The notes beneath the pieces were generated by a model, which saw only the letters and a program-made list of their open reading frames with translations, was not told where the DNA came from and made no database searches. A stretch of 15,025 nt of DNA, taken from assembly GCA_041689775.1 (NCBI GenBank), contig JBDNFP010000403.1:1-15025 (forward strand), read 5' to 3'. A program made the position numbers and the translations under genes. Positions 7,622 to 14,899 of this stretch are shown in pieces (position 1 is the first letter of the stretch; each line of letters opens with the position of its first letter). This DNA comes from JBDNFP01 sp041689775 (GTDB lineage Bacteria > Bacteroidota > Bacteroidia > Cytophagales > Spirosomataceae).

Positions 7622-8641
7622 ATGACCTTAGACCTCAACGGTAAATCGATTTTAATAACCGGGGGCACCGGGTCACTCGGCAAAGCCCTTACCAAGACCA
7701 TTCTTGACAATTGGCCCCTAGTGAGTCGGTTGGTTATTTACTCCCGCGATGAACAAAAACAGTTTCAGATGGCCCAAGACTACCCGGCTCATCAATATCC
7801 GCAAATTCGATTCTTTATTGGCGACGTGCGCGACTATGACCGGCTAAAAAGGGCCATGCAAGGGATTGATTATGTAATCCATACCGCCGCTATGAAGCAC
7901 GTACACATCGCCGAATATAATCCCGATGAATGTGTTAAAACAAACATCGGCGGTGCTGACAACGTCATTAAAGCCTCCTTGGAAACGGATGTTACCAACG
8001 TAGTAGCCTTATCGACTGATAAAGCCTGCGCGCCCATTAATTTGTATGGTGCTACCAAATTAACCTCTGACAAGTTATTTGTGGCGGCCAACAACATCAA
8101 AGGCAAGAAAAAAATCAAGTTCTCAGTGGTACGCTACGGCAACGTGATGGGCTCGAACGGTTCTGTCATCCCATTTTTTCTAAACAAGCGAAAGGAAGGA
8201 ATCCTCCCTATCACGGTCGATACCATGACTCGCTTCAATATTTCACTTCAAGGTGGAGTTGACATGGTTCTCTATGTGTTACAATCGGCGTGGGGAGGTG
8301 AAATCTTCGTGCCCAAAATCCCCTCCTACCGGATCATGGATGTTGCCGAAGCCATCGGGCCGGAATGTGAACACCGTGTGATCGGGATCAGGCCCGGAGA
8401 AAAGATCCACGAAGAAATGATCACCTCTTCCGATTCCTTCTTTACCTACGATTTGGGCAGATATTACGCTATTCTCCCCCAAACGCCCGCTTGGAACGTT
8501 GACGACTTTATCCAATCCAACAAAGCCGTTCTTGTTCCTTCCGGCTTTGCTTACTCCTCCGGAGATAACAGCGAGTGGGAAACGGTTGATACCCTACGGG
8601 AGCTAGTTAAAACACACATCGACCCTACATTCGTAGCCTGA
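7622..8641 (+). CDS. pseB: UDP-N-acetylglucosamine 4,6-dehydratase (inverting)
   Basis: Extended short-chain dehydrogenase/reductase expected to convert UDP-GlcNAc to the UDP-4-keto-6-deoxy-L-arabino-hexose intermediate, the first step of pseudaminic acid synthesis. The 339 residues show the NAD(P)-binding GGTGSLG at 14-20, TAAMKHVHIAEYNP at 88-101, the catalytic group STDK (131-134) with YGATK (142-146), and RYGNVMGS (171-178). Asp133, Lys134 and Tyr142 line up, one residue shifted, with the catalytic Asp132/Lys133/Tyr141 that I recall for Helicobacter FlaA1/PseB. The length is typical of the soluble dehydratase and lacks the membrane domain of the larger CapD-type enzymes. pseC follows after three bases, the standard partner, which supports the inverting (Pse) rather than retaining assignment. 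Confidence 0.93.
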   Translation: MTLDLNGKSILITGGTGSLGKALTKTILDNWPLVSRLVIYSRDEQKQFQMAQDYPAHQYPQIRFFIGDVRDYDRLKRAMQGIDYVIHTAAMKHVHIAEYNPDECVKTNIGGADNVIKASLETDVTNVVALSTDKACAPINLYGATKLTSDKLFVAANNIKGKKKIKFSVVRYGNVMGSNGSVIPFFLNKRKEGILPITVDTMTRFNISLQGGVDMVLYVLQSAWGGEIFVPKIPSYRIMDVAEAIGPECEHRVIGIRPGEKIHEEMITSSDSFFTYDLGRYYAILPQTPAWNVDDFIQSNKAVLVPSGFAYSSGDNSEWETVDTLRELVKTHIDPTFVA

Positions 8642-8644
8642 TTT

Positions 8645-9832
8645 ATGAGCACTTCAATCCCATACGGTAAACAAAACATTACCCCCGAAGATATTGAAGC
8701 GGTGGTGCAGGCTTTGCAGGCTGATTTTCTTACGCAAGGCCCTCGTATAAATGAATTTGAGGTTCAATTCGCTGAATACGTAGGATCAAAATACGCCGTG
8801 GCCGTGGCCAATGGGACGGCTGCGCTTCACCTTTGCGCCCTTGCCTTTGAAGTAAAACCCGGGCAGAAAGTGATCACCACGCCCATTACCTTTGCTGCCT
8901 CCGCTAATTGCGTTCGCTATTGCGGGGGTGAGGTAGTTTTTGTCGACATTGATCCTGAAACCTACCTGCTCGACATCCATAAGGTAAGGGCCTTGTTGGA
9001 GAGTTCACCTCAAGGCACCTACCAAGGTATAATTCCCGTAGATTTCGCCGGGCGTGCCGTTGACCTTGAAGCTTTCCGGTTGCTTGCCAACGAATATAAC
9101 CTGTGGATTATCGAAGATTCCTGCCACGCACCGGGCGGCTACTTCATCGACAGTGTGGGCAATCAACAAAATTGCGGAAACGGAAAGTTTGCCGATTTGG
9201 CTATATTCTCGTTCCACCCGGTGAAACATATTGCCTGTGGAGAAGGAGGAATGATTACCACCAATGATAAGGCCCTGTACGAAAAGTTGCTCCGATTGCG
9301 TACGCACGGTATAACCCGTGACGTCGACCTATTCCGGAACAGCGTTGAGGTAGCCGGTGGAAAAGGTAATACCTACCCCGGTTGGTACATGGAGATGCAG
9401 GAATTGGGCTACAACTACCGACTCACCGATTTCCAGGCCGCCCTCGGCATCAGCCAATTAACAAGGGCAGAAACGGGGATGCAACGCCGACGGGAAATCG
9501 CAGCTACGTACCAAGCGGCCTTTCAGAATCTACCATTCATCAAAGGACAATCAGGAAGTATAGAGGGTCATGCCTACCATTTATATATTTTGGAAGTGGA
9601 AGACCGGTTGGGACTATATGAGTATCTACGAACAAAAAATATTTTTACCCAAATTCATTATATCCCAACCCACCTAATGCCCTACTACCAGGAATTGGGT
9701 TGGAAAATCGACGATATGCCTCAGGCAGAAAGTTACTACGCAAAATGTATTAGTTTGCCGATGTATCCAACCCTTACAACCGTTGAACAGGAATTTGTCA
9801 TTCAACAAGTGAAAGCATTCTATCATGGCTAA
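8645..9832 (+). CDS. pseC: UDP-4-amino-4,6-dideoxy-N-acetyl-beta-L-altrosamine transaminase
   Basis: PLP-dependent aminotransferase of the DegT/DnrJ/EryC1 family, expected to aminate C4 of the PseB product. In the 395 residues the PLP-contacting EDSCHA lies at 157-162 and the Schiff-base lysine is Lys194 in FHPVKHIACGEGG. An 'ANGTAALHL' substrate/PLP loop starts at 55, and the C-terminal half contains NYRLTDFQAALG, typical of sugar aminotransferases. Length and order match PseC. It starts three bases after pseB and its last eight bases overlap pseF, so the three genes are very likely translated from one message. The closest alternatives would be other sugar aminotransferases such as PglE/LegC-like enzymes; the pseB partner favours PseC. 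Confidence 0.92.
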   Translation: MSTSIPYGKQNITPEDIEAVVQALQADFLTQGPRINEFEVQFAEYVGSKYAVAVANGTAALHLCALAFEVKPGQKVITTPITFAASANCVRYCGGEVVFVDIDPETYLLDIHKVRALLESSPQGTYQGIIPVDFAGRAVDLEAFRLLANEYNLWIIEDSCHAPGGYFIDSVGNQQNCGNGKFADLAIFSFHPVKHIACGEGGMITTNDKALYEKLLRLRTHGITRDVDLFRNSVEVAGGKGNTYPGWYMEMQELGYNYRLTDFQAALGISQLTRAETGMQRRREIAATYQAAFQNLPFIKGQSGSIEGHAYHLYILEVEDRLGLYEYLRTKNIFTQIHYIPTHLMPYYQELGWKIDDMPQAESYYAKCISLPMYPTLTTVEQEFVIQQVKAFYHG

Positions 9833-10541
9833 TTTGTGCGTTATTCCAGCACGGGGAGGCAGTAAGCGTATTCCCAGAAAAAATATCAAAGACTTCCTTG
9901 GGAAACCCATTATTGCCTATTCCATTGAAGTAGCATTACAATCAGGGCTTTTTGATGAAGTTATGGTTTCAACCGATGATGAGGAAATTGCAGAAGTGGC
10001 CCTAAGATTTGGAGGAGCTGTACCTTTCCTACGTAGTACAGAAAATTCGGATGATTTTAGCGGCACAGGAGATGTAGTCGAAGAAGTTTTAAAAAAATAT
10101 TTAGAGAGAGGAGAGACGTTTAAATTTGCTTGTTGCATTTATGCAACTGCACCTTTTGTAAGCGAAGCACGTTTGTCCGAAGGTTACGATTTATTAATAG
10201 GCAATGAGTTTGATGCAGTTTTTCCTTTGGCCAAGTATAGTAGTCCTATTTGGAGATCCTACAATATGGATCATAACAAAGCTGTAATAATGAACTTTCC
10301 TGAAAATGAAACAAAACGATCACAAGACCTAACAGAAAGCTTTTACGATGCCGGGCAGTTCTATTGGATTGATACAGAAAGATTGAGTTTGCTCGATAAC
10401 AAAAATGCATTTGGAGTAAATAAAGCAGGCATTGTATTAAATGATTGGGAAGTGCAGGATATTGACAATATGGAGGATTGGGAAATCGCTGAATTAAAAT
10501 ATAAATTTTTACAGACTAAATCTAATCATTTGACCAAATAG
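9825..10541 (+). CDS. pseF: CMP-pseudaminic acid synthetase (cytidylyltransferase)
   Basis: Cytidylyltransferase of the NeuA family that activates the nonulosonic acid with CTP to CMP-sugar, ready for a glycosyltransferase. The nucleotide-binding signature IPARGGSKRIPRKNI lies at 7-21, and STDDEEIAEVA at 49-59. The segment FPENETKRSQDLTESFYDAGQFYW (about 158-181, seen in two parts) is the pattern I associate with PseF rather than NeuA or LegF. The 238 residues match the usual size. The ATG lies inside the end of pseC, overlapping by eight bases, which suggests translational coupling. Base composition drops noticeably from about here on, although the gene order is unbroken. Confidence 0.93.
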   Translation: MANLCVIPARGGSKRIPRKNIKDFLGKPIIAYSIEVALQSGLFDEVMVSTDDEEIAEVALRFGGAVPFLRSTENSDDFSGTGDVVEEVLKKYLERGETFKFACCIYATAPFVSEARLSEGYDLLIGNEFDAVFPLAKYSSPIWRSYNMDHNKAVIMNFPENETKRSQDLTESFYDAGQFYWIDTERLSLLDNKNAFGVNKAGIVLNDWEVQDIDNMEDWEIAELKYKFLQTKSNHLTK

Positions 10542-10543
10542 AG

Positions 10544-11596
10544 ATGGAACACAACTTAAATTTCTACGCATTACAAGTTGGTTATAGTATGTCAGTGGAA
10601 TATCTGACAAATGGCGATTATTATCCAGAGTCAGCATGGGGTAGCGAGGGTCAAATTTACCCTTCATTGATGGGCAACGCTTTATTAGAACTTTACAAAA
10701 TACATAATGAGGAAATCTTTTTAAACGCAGTAAAAGCCATTATTGCTAAAAACACTGAAAAGCAAATGAATAGTGGGGGTTGGGCCTTGGCTTTGGGAGC
10801 AACAGCTAATGGTACTAAATTTAAAGTTACGCCAGACATTATACAGATTACAGCTTCTTGTGAAGATCTGCCTCCTACCGTTACAGCACTCCGGTTGCTT
10901 GCTGATTACCAAACCTACACGGGTGATGTATCTAATATTGTCTCACTAGAAAGAGGATATGAATACTTAACAAAGTTCTGGAATGAAAAGGAAGGGATAT
11001 TTGATGAGATGCTTACTGGTGACGCACTTAAATTAAGAGCTAAACCGAAAAACTACCAAATTTATGCGTATCAATGTATAAAATCTATTTCACGAATAAA
11101 TCCTAATGCAAAGAAATTTTTAAAACCGTTGTATCAAACTATTAAAAAAGTATTTGAGGAAATGGATGCGGATACTTATCCCCTTTTATACGCGTTATAT
11201 GCAGTTTTAATCATTCAAGAGGAGGGTGATAGTGATTATGTTAGAAGTGAAGTAAAAAAAAGAATAATTGACGAAATTACGATAGGCTCACGATTTAGAA
11301 TTCCCAATTTTCCGGGTGCGATAGGGCATAGAGATGGTATAAGGGGAATATGCCTAAAAGAGGGTCATCTCAGAAATGCGGTTGGCGTTGCACTAGTCAT
11401 GAAATTCTACGATTTATATGTAGAACCTAATTCCTTTTTACAGTCAGACTTTTACGGGGATGTCGAAACTTGGATTCTTCAAATGTACGAAAATGGAAAA
11501 TTTTTTGAATTCACAGACTTAATAACTAATGAGAAGCAAGGTCTAGGTACTCCTGGTCAATATTTGCCTATTATTTGGATACTTTGTAAAATATAA
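10544..11596 (+). CDS. Unknown protein in the pse operon, possibly an alpha/alpha-toroid fold
   Basis: I do not recognise this 350-residue protein. It begins two bases after pseF and its stop codon overlaps the next start (TAATG), so it belongs to the operon. No signal peptide or membrane helix is evident, so a cytoplasmic location is likely. It appears mainly helical, with recurring segments such as SLMGNALLELYKIHNEEIF, a 'SGGW' turn near 76-79, DLPPTVTALRLLADYQTYTG (108-127) and RNAVGVALVMKFYDLY (276-291). This suggests an alpha/alpha-barrel as in terpenoid-cyclase-like or epimerase/hydrolase toroids; that is a guess from pattern only. In standard clusters pseG, the UDP-sugar hydrolase, often sits here, but this is not a PseG: the GT-B-type start with 'RaDgn..iG.GH..R' is absent. 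It could be a replacement hydrolase, an epimerase or a modifying enzyme. Strongly AT-rich (30 G/C in 120 bases at 11041-11160). Confidence 0.6.
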   Translation: MEHNLNFYALQVGYSMSVEYLTNGDYYPESAWGSEGQIYPSLMGNALLELYKIHNEEIFLNAVKAIIAKNTEKQMNSGGWALALGATANGTKFKVTPDIIQITASCEDLPPTVTALRLLADYQTYTGDVSNIVSLERGYEYLTKFWNEKEGIFDEMLTGDALKLRAKPKNYQIYAYQCIKSISRINPNAKKFLKPLYQTIKKVFEEMDADTYPLLYALYAVLIIQEEGDSDYVRSEVKKRIIDEITIGSRFRIPNFPGAIGHRDGIRGICLKEGHLRNAVGVALVMKFYDLYVEPNSFLQSDFYGDVETWILQMYENGKFFEFTDLITNEKQGLGTPGQYLPIIWILCKI

Positions 11597-11752
11597 TGGA
11601 AGACTTAAGCATTCGCATGGCAATCCTAGAAGATGTTGCTCTTTTGTTTTTGTGTGCTAATGACCCAGATGTTAGAAAAAATGTAATTACATAATAACCA
11701 TATCTATGGTAAGGATATGTATAATGGTTTAATAATCATGGATTCAATTTAA
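11596..11752 (+). pseudogene. Broken GNAT N-acetyltransferase gene, pseH-like, with internal deletion
   Basis: An ATG overlapping the previous stop (TAATG) opens a 32-codon frame (11596-11694) that starts MEDLSIRMAILEDVALLFL and continues CANDPDVRKN. This is the first strand and helix of GNAT acetyltransferases, where 'iR.a..eD..llf.w.Ndp.vR' is typical, as in PseH. It then stops. In another frame, 11699-11752 encodes HIYGKDMYNGLIIMDSI and a stop, which resembles the extreme C-terminus of the same family ('..H.y..g.y.d.i.m.i'). The middle, roughly 100 or more codons, is missing. The simplest reading is an internal deletion that also shifted the frame. Position after pseF and the unknown gene fits pseH, which would acetylate N4 of the PseC product. 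The N-terminal match is good; the C-terminal match is short and less certain. Confidence 0.6.
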
Positions 11753-12026
11753 AATACTGTTGAGTAGTTTAAAAATACAACAATAAAAAAACGCATTAGA
11801 ATACTAATTATTCTACATAATTCTACTTCTTGTGATAAAGATATTGGACAGTATATATATAAACCACAACGTCTTATATAACGCCCCATTGAAAATTAAT
11901 GCCTGTTTTTAATTTTTGAAAGTCCATCTATTAATAAGTTATGCACTACCATTTAAGTGGAGACATCATCTGTTGATATTCTTGGTCGAGTTAAGATCAA
12001 ATAAACCTGAATTATAATTAGGGAAA
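11753..12026. other. AT-rich gap without a gene between the two operon halves
   Basis: I see no start-to-stop frame of convincing length on either strand, no tRNA-like fold and no clear insertion-sequence ends. A stop-to-stop frame at 11768-11881 encodes a peptide containing KKRIRILIILHNST, which could be a decayed gene start but has no start codon and no clear family. The gap adjoins the deleted acetyltransferase gene and may be debris from the same event. The downstream gene needs a promoter here, because the upstream operon ends in a broken gene. Confidence 0.5.
11977..11984 (+). promoter_or_regulatory. Possible promoter -7 element for the formyltransferase operon
   Basis: TATTCTTG differs by one base from TAnnTTTG and lies 42 bases before the ATG at 12027. 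A TTTA at 11952-11955 is in the -33 position (21-base spacing). Each element has a mismatch, so this is only a candidate. Confidence 0.2.
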
Positions 12027-12659
12027 ATGCTGAAAGTAAACATCTTGATAGATAATAAAAGCTCTTGGATAGCTCCTTACGGTCACAAACTGGTCGAAAG
12101 ATTGAAGGCAAATGGGCATGAGGCATTACTTTTTAACGAGCATCAGGAAGTGGAAAAAGGGGATATTCTTTGCCTATTATCATGCGAGAAGATTTTTCGA
12201 GATCTTACATTACATCAGCATAATCTGGTTGTACATGAGAGTGCACTACCCAAAGGCAAAGGCTGGTCTCCAATTACATGGCAAATATTAGAAGGAAAGA
12301 ATCAAATTCCTGTAACCTTGTTTGAGGCAGTAGAAAAAGTAGATGCAGGACCAATTTATGAACAAGTATTTATTACATTACGGGGCCATGAGCTTCTGCC
12401 TGAAATAAAACACTTGCAAGGCATGGTAACCATACAATTGATTGAGAATTTTGTTAACAACTTTCCAATTAATATTGGCGAAGTCCAGCAAGGGGAGGCT
12501 ACCTATTATCCCAGGCGAATAGCAAAAGATAGCAAACTTGATCTGAATAAGACGATAGAGGAGCAATTCAATTTGCTGAGGGTATGTGATAACGAACGCT
12601 ATCCAGCTTTTTTCATTAAAAATGAAGTCAAATATATTCTCAAAATAGAAAAAGCATGA
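12027..12659 (+). CDS. Formyltransferase-like protein of nonulosonic acid cluster
   Basis: Member of the formyltransferase superfamily (methionyl-tRNA formyltransferase and sugar N-formyltransferases use N10-formyl-tetrahydrofolate). In 210 residues it has HESALPKGKGWSPITW from 70, matching the catalytic 'H.SlLP..rG..P' loop, and VDAGPIY from 105. His70 and Asp106 are 36 apart, the same spacing as E. coli Fmt His108 and Asp144. The catalytic Asn expected two residues before the His is Val68 here, with an Asn at 66. A short C-terminal part (YYPRRIAKDSKLDL from 160, then RYPAFFI) resembles the Fmt C-domain. It is shorter than Fmt (about 310) and lacks a full N-terminal Rossmann half, so it is not the housekeeping enzyme. 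Seven bases separate its stop from the ATG of the synthase. I infer that it formylates an amino sugar of this pathway; it could instead transfer another one-carbon or acyl group or be inactive. Confidence 0.75.
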   Translation: MLKVNILIDNKSSWIAPYGHKLVERLKANGHEALLFNEHQEVEKGDILCLLSCEKIFRDLTLHQHNLVVHESALPKGKGWSPITWQILEGKNQIPVTLFEAVEKVDAGPIYEQVFITLRGHELLPEIKHLQGMVTIQLIENFVNNFPINIGEVQQGEATYYPRRIAKDSKLDLNKTIEEQFNLLRVCDNERYPAFFIKNEVKYILKIEKA

Positions 12660-12666
12660 ATAATTG

Positions 12667-13689
12667 ATGAGAGAGATTCGTATTAAATCTACAAGTATTG
12701 GTAACAATCATAGATCATTCATTATCGCTGATATTGGCTCCAATCATAAGCAGGATTTGAGCCTGGCCAAAGAATCAATAGATGCAGCATTGGAGGCTGG
12801 AGTGGATGCTGTTAAGTTCCAATCTATACAATTAGATGCCTTGTACTATCAGCCTAACTCAAAAACGGCCGCATTTATTAAGAAGTTGGAATTTCCCGAA
12901 GAGTGGCACTATCTCTTGAATGAGTACACTACAAAAAAGGGAGGGATATTTTTCTCTTCACCAACTTATCTCAAAGCAGTAGATTTGCTTTCGGAAATAG
13001 ATGTGCCACTGTTCAAATTAGCCTCTGCCCAAGTTGGAACCTTCCCACAGTTGGTTGAGAAAGTAGCCGCTCTGAACAAACCCACTATATTTTCAACAGG
13101 TATTTCAGGTTATTCGGATGTTATTGAAGCAGTACGTATCTTTAAGAAACACGGAAATAATCAGTACATTATCTTGCATTGCAACAGTATCTACCCAACT
13201 CCTCCAGATCGTGTAAATATGCCTCTAATGGATACATATAGAGCAATGTTCGACTGTCCAGTTGGGTTTTCTGATCATACCAATGGTATTCATATTTCAC
13301 TTGCGGCAGTAGTAAGTGGTGCTAATGTAATTGAAAAACATTTTACCCTTGATCGAAATTTAGGTACGCCTGACTGTTCGACTTTTGCCTCTGACCCTAA
13401 CGAAATGACGGAACTTGTAAGACAAGTGAGAGAAATAGAAAATGCCCTAATTCAATCTGCTGATCGTATAAATATTCAACCCGAGGAAAATGCATTTAAA
13501 GAGGAAATTACCTATAGGGTATTTACAAGCAGAGGTATTGAGGAAGGAGAAACAATTCAACTTGAATCAGTACAATATTTACGTCACCCCGAAGGCATTA
13601 ACTGTAAACATGAGCACCTGTACATGGGAAAAATAACCAATACCCATATCCCAAAAAATCAACTCATTCAACCTTCAAATTTCATTTAG
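12667..13689 (+). CDS. pseI: Nonulosonic acid synthase, NeuB/PseI family
   Basis: Condenses phosphoenolpyruvate with a six-carbon amino sugar to give a nine-carbon nonulosonic acid. I prefer ATG 12667 to the adjacent upstream TTG 12664; the product has 340 residues. The NeuB TIM barrel runs to about residue 270: IADIGSNH (20-27), VDAVKFQS (46-53), HCNSIYPTP (171-179), VGFSDHT (199-205) and VIEKHFTLDR (221-230). His204 and His225 are 21 apart, the same spacing as the metal ligands recalled for Neisseria NeuB. A SAF antifreeze-like domain fills about 283-340. Neighbouring pseB, pseC and pseF suggest PseI, and I use that symbol by context only. Several segments (FPEEWH, the YPTP ending) look nearer to NeuB/LegI enzymes than to classic PseI, so the exact sugar is uncertain. 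Confidence 0.75.
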   Translation: MREIRIKSTSIGNNHRSFIIADIGSNHKQDLSLAKESIDAALEAGVDAVKFQSIQLDALYYQPNSKTAAFIKKLEFPEEWHYLLNEYTTKKGGIFFSSPTYLKAVDLLSEIDVPLFKLASAQVGTFPQLVEKVAALNKPTIFSTGISGYSDVIEAVRIFKKHGNNQYIILHCNSIYPTPPDRVNMPLMDTYRAMFDCPVGFSDHTNGIHISLAAVVSGANVIEKHFTLDRNLGTPDCSTFASDPNEMTELVRQVREIENALIQSADRINIQPEENAFKEEITYRVFTSRGIEEGETIQLESVQYLRHPEGINCKHEHLYMGKITNTHIPKNQLIQPSNFI

Positions 13690-13690
13690 T

Positions 13691-14893
13691 GTGAAAAAAA
13701 TATTGGTTATAGGCGCCGGGTGGGAGCAATTTTCACTTTTGGATACAATAAGAAAAGAAGGGTACAGTATAGTTGCTACGCATCCTGAAATAGGTGCTGA
13801 AGGGTTTACCCTTGCCGACCACTTTTATGTGAAAGAGTCTACCGACATTGCTGCCCATGTCCGAATTGCCCAAGCTCACAAAGTTGTAGCTATTGTTACA
13901 GACAATTGTGATTATTCATTTTATACGGCATCCGTAGTTGCTTCGAGACTCGGGTTGCCCTTCGCACCCATCGAATCTGCTATTTTTTCCAATGATAAAC
14001 TGGCACAAAGGGAATGTTGCGCAGCAGGAGGAATTCTGCAACCGCTGTTTTACAAAGTCCGCACCTTTTCTGACCTCGAAATAGCTGCAAATAAGATTGG
14101 TTTTCCTGTTATCTTGAAACCAGTTGATAGTAGGGGCACTTTTGGTGTAACAATCATCCAAGATAAAGAACAGTTATGTGCCGCTTTTTATGATGCCTTG
14201 CAACACTCCCCCTCCCACACACTAATATGCGAGAAGTTTATTGAAGGAACGTTAATAACCGTAGATGGCTTTTGTTTCAAAAATGGGCATCGCTCATTAG
14301 CAGTAGCTTCAAGGAAGTTTGAAAAGGGGATAAAACCAGTAACAAAAGAAATTATTTACCCGGCACAATTTTCAACCGAAGTCAACGAAGCCCTTTTCGA
14401 AAACCATCATCGTGTGGTAGAACAGTTGGGGTATAGGTTTGGGCATACACACGGAGAATACATACTAACCGAAGAAAATGAAATTTATTTAGTAGAATGT
14501 ACGAACCGAGGAGGAGGAGTTTATACTTCATCAGTCATCGTTCCGATGCTCACAGAAATCGACCTGAATAAAATTTTATTAGAACAGTCCCTAGGCACAG
14601 ATACATACCAAGCCGCCTCTGCTGGACTTCACATGATGAAACATTCCGCAATGCTCACGTTTTTAGATTTTGAAGTTGGCAGAGTAATAAAATATATCAA
14701 TATCAAACAAGTAGAAAAGTTGCCTTTTGTAGTACGCTACAGAAGTATATTCGGTGAAAATGACATGGTGGAATCCATTGAAAACTGTGCTTCTAGACAC
14801 TCCATGCTTGTCATTTCGGGGGCATCAGCTGCCGAAACTCTGCAAAACTTTACTACTTTCAAAGAAAACCTCAGCGTCAGTTATCATAAATAG
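13691..14893 (+). CDS. ATP-grasp ligase of the nonulosonic acid cluster
   Basis: Predicted ATP-dependent carboxylate-amine or carboxylate-thiol ligase. It starts with GTG one base after the synthase stop, giving MKKILVIGAG, a Rossmann-like pre-ATP-grasp domain (about 1-100). The ATP-grasp domain follows (about 105-300): Lys143 in FPVILKPVDSRGTFGV, whose Ser-Arg-Gly is the flexible loop; EKFIEG at 181-186; and GHTHGEYIL with VECTNRGGG at 268-276, where Glu256 and Glu269 probably hold magnesium. The usual E-x-N-x-R is E-C-T-N-R here, with Asn shifted one place. The 400-residue length and layout resemble PurK/carbamoyl-phosphate-synthase-like ligases often found in surface polysaccharide loci. 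The partner acid and amine are unknown. Its place between the synthase and an aldolase-like gene suggests it activates or attaches an acid made locally, perhaps to the sugar amine; this is inference. Confidence 0.8.
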   Translation: MKKILVIGAGWEQFSLLDTIRKEGYSIVATHPEIGAEGFTLADHFYVKESTDIAAHVRIAQAHKVVAIVTDNCDYSFYTASVVASRLGLPFAPIESAIFSNDKLAQRECCAAGGILQPLFYKVRTFSDLEIAANKIGFPVILKPVDSRGTFGVTIIQDKEQLCAAFYDALQHSPSHTLICEKFIEGTLITVDGFCFKNGHRSLAVASRKFEKGIKPVTKEIIYPAQFSTEVNEALFENHHRVVEQLGYRFGHTHGEYILTEENEIYLVECTNRGGGVYTSSVIVPMLTEIDLNKILLEQSLGTDTYQAASAGLHMMKHSAMLTFLDFEVGRVIKYINIKQVEKLPFVVRYRSIFGENDMVESIENCASRHSMLVISGASAAETLQNFTTFKENLSVSYHK

Positions 14894-14899
14894 ACCCGC

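Noticed and set aside
11811..11827. Short direct repeat TTCTAC at 11811 and 11822
   Set aside because: Six matching bases in AT-rich sequence are expected by chance and show no target-site or deletion-junction logic.
11768..11881. Possible small gene encoding a peptide with KKRIRILIILHNST
   Set aside because: It has no ATG, GTG or TTG start in frame and no clear homology, so it is kept only as possible debris in the gap.
12378..12707. Leftward open frame of 109 codons across the formyltransferase and synthase start
   Set aside because: Antisense to two recognised genes, with a low-complexity aromatic/Ile-rich product and no recognisable motif.
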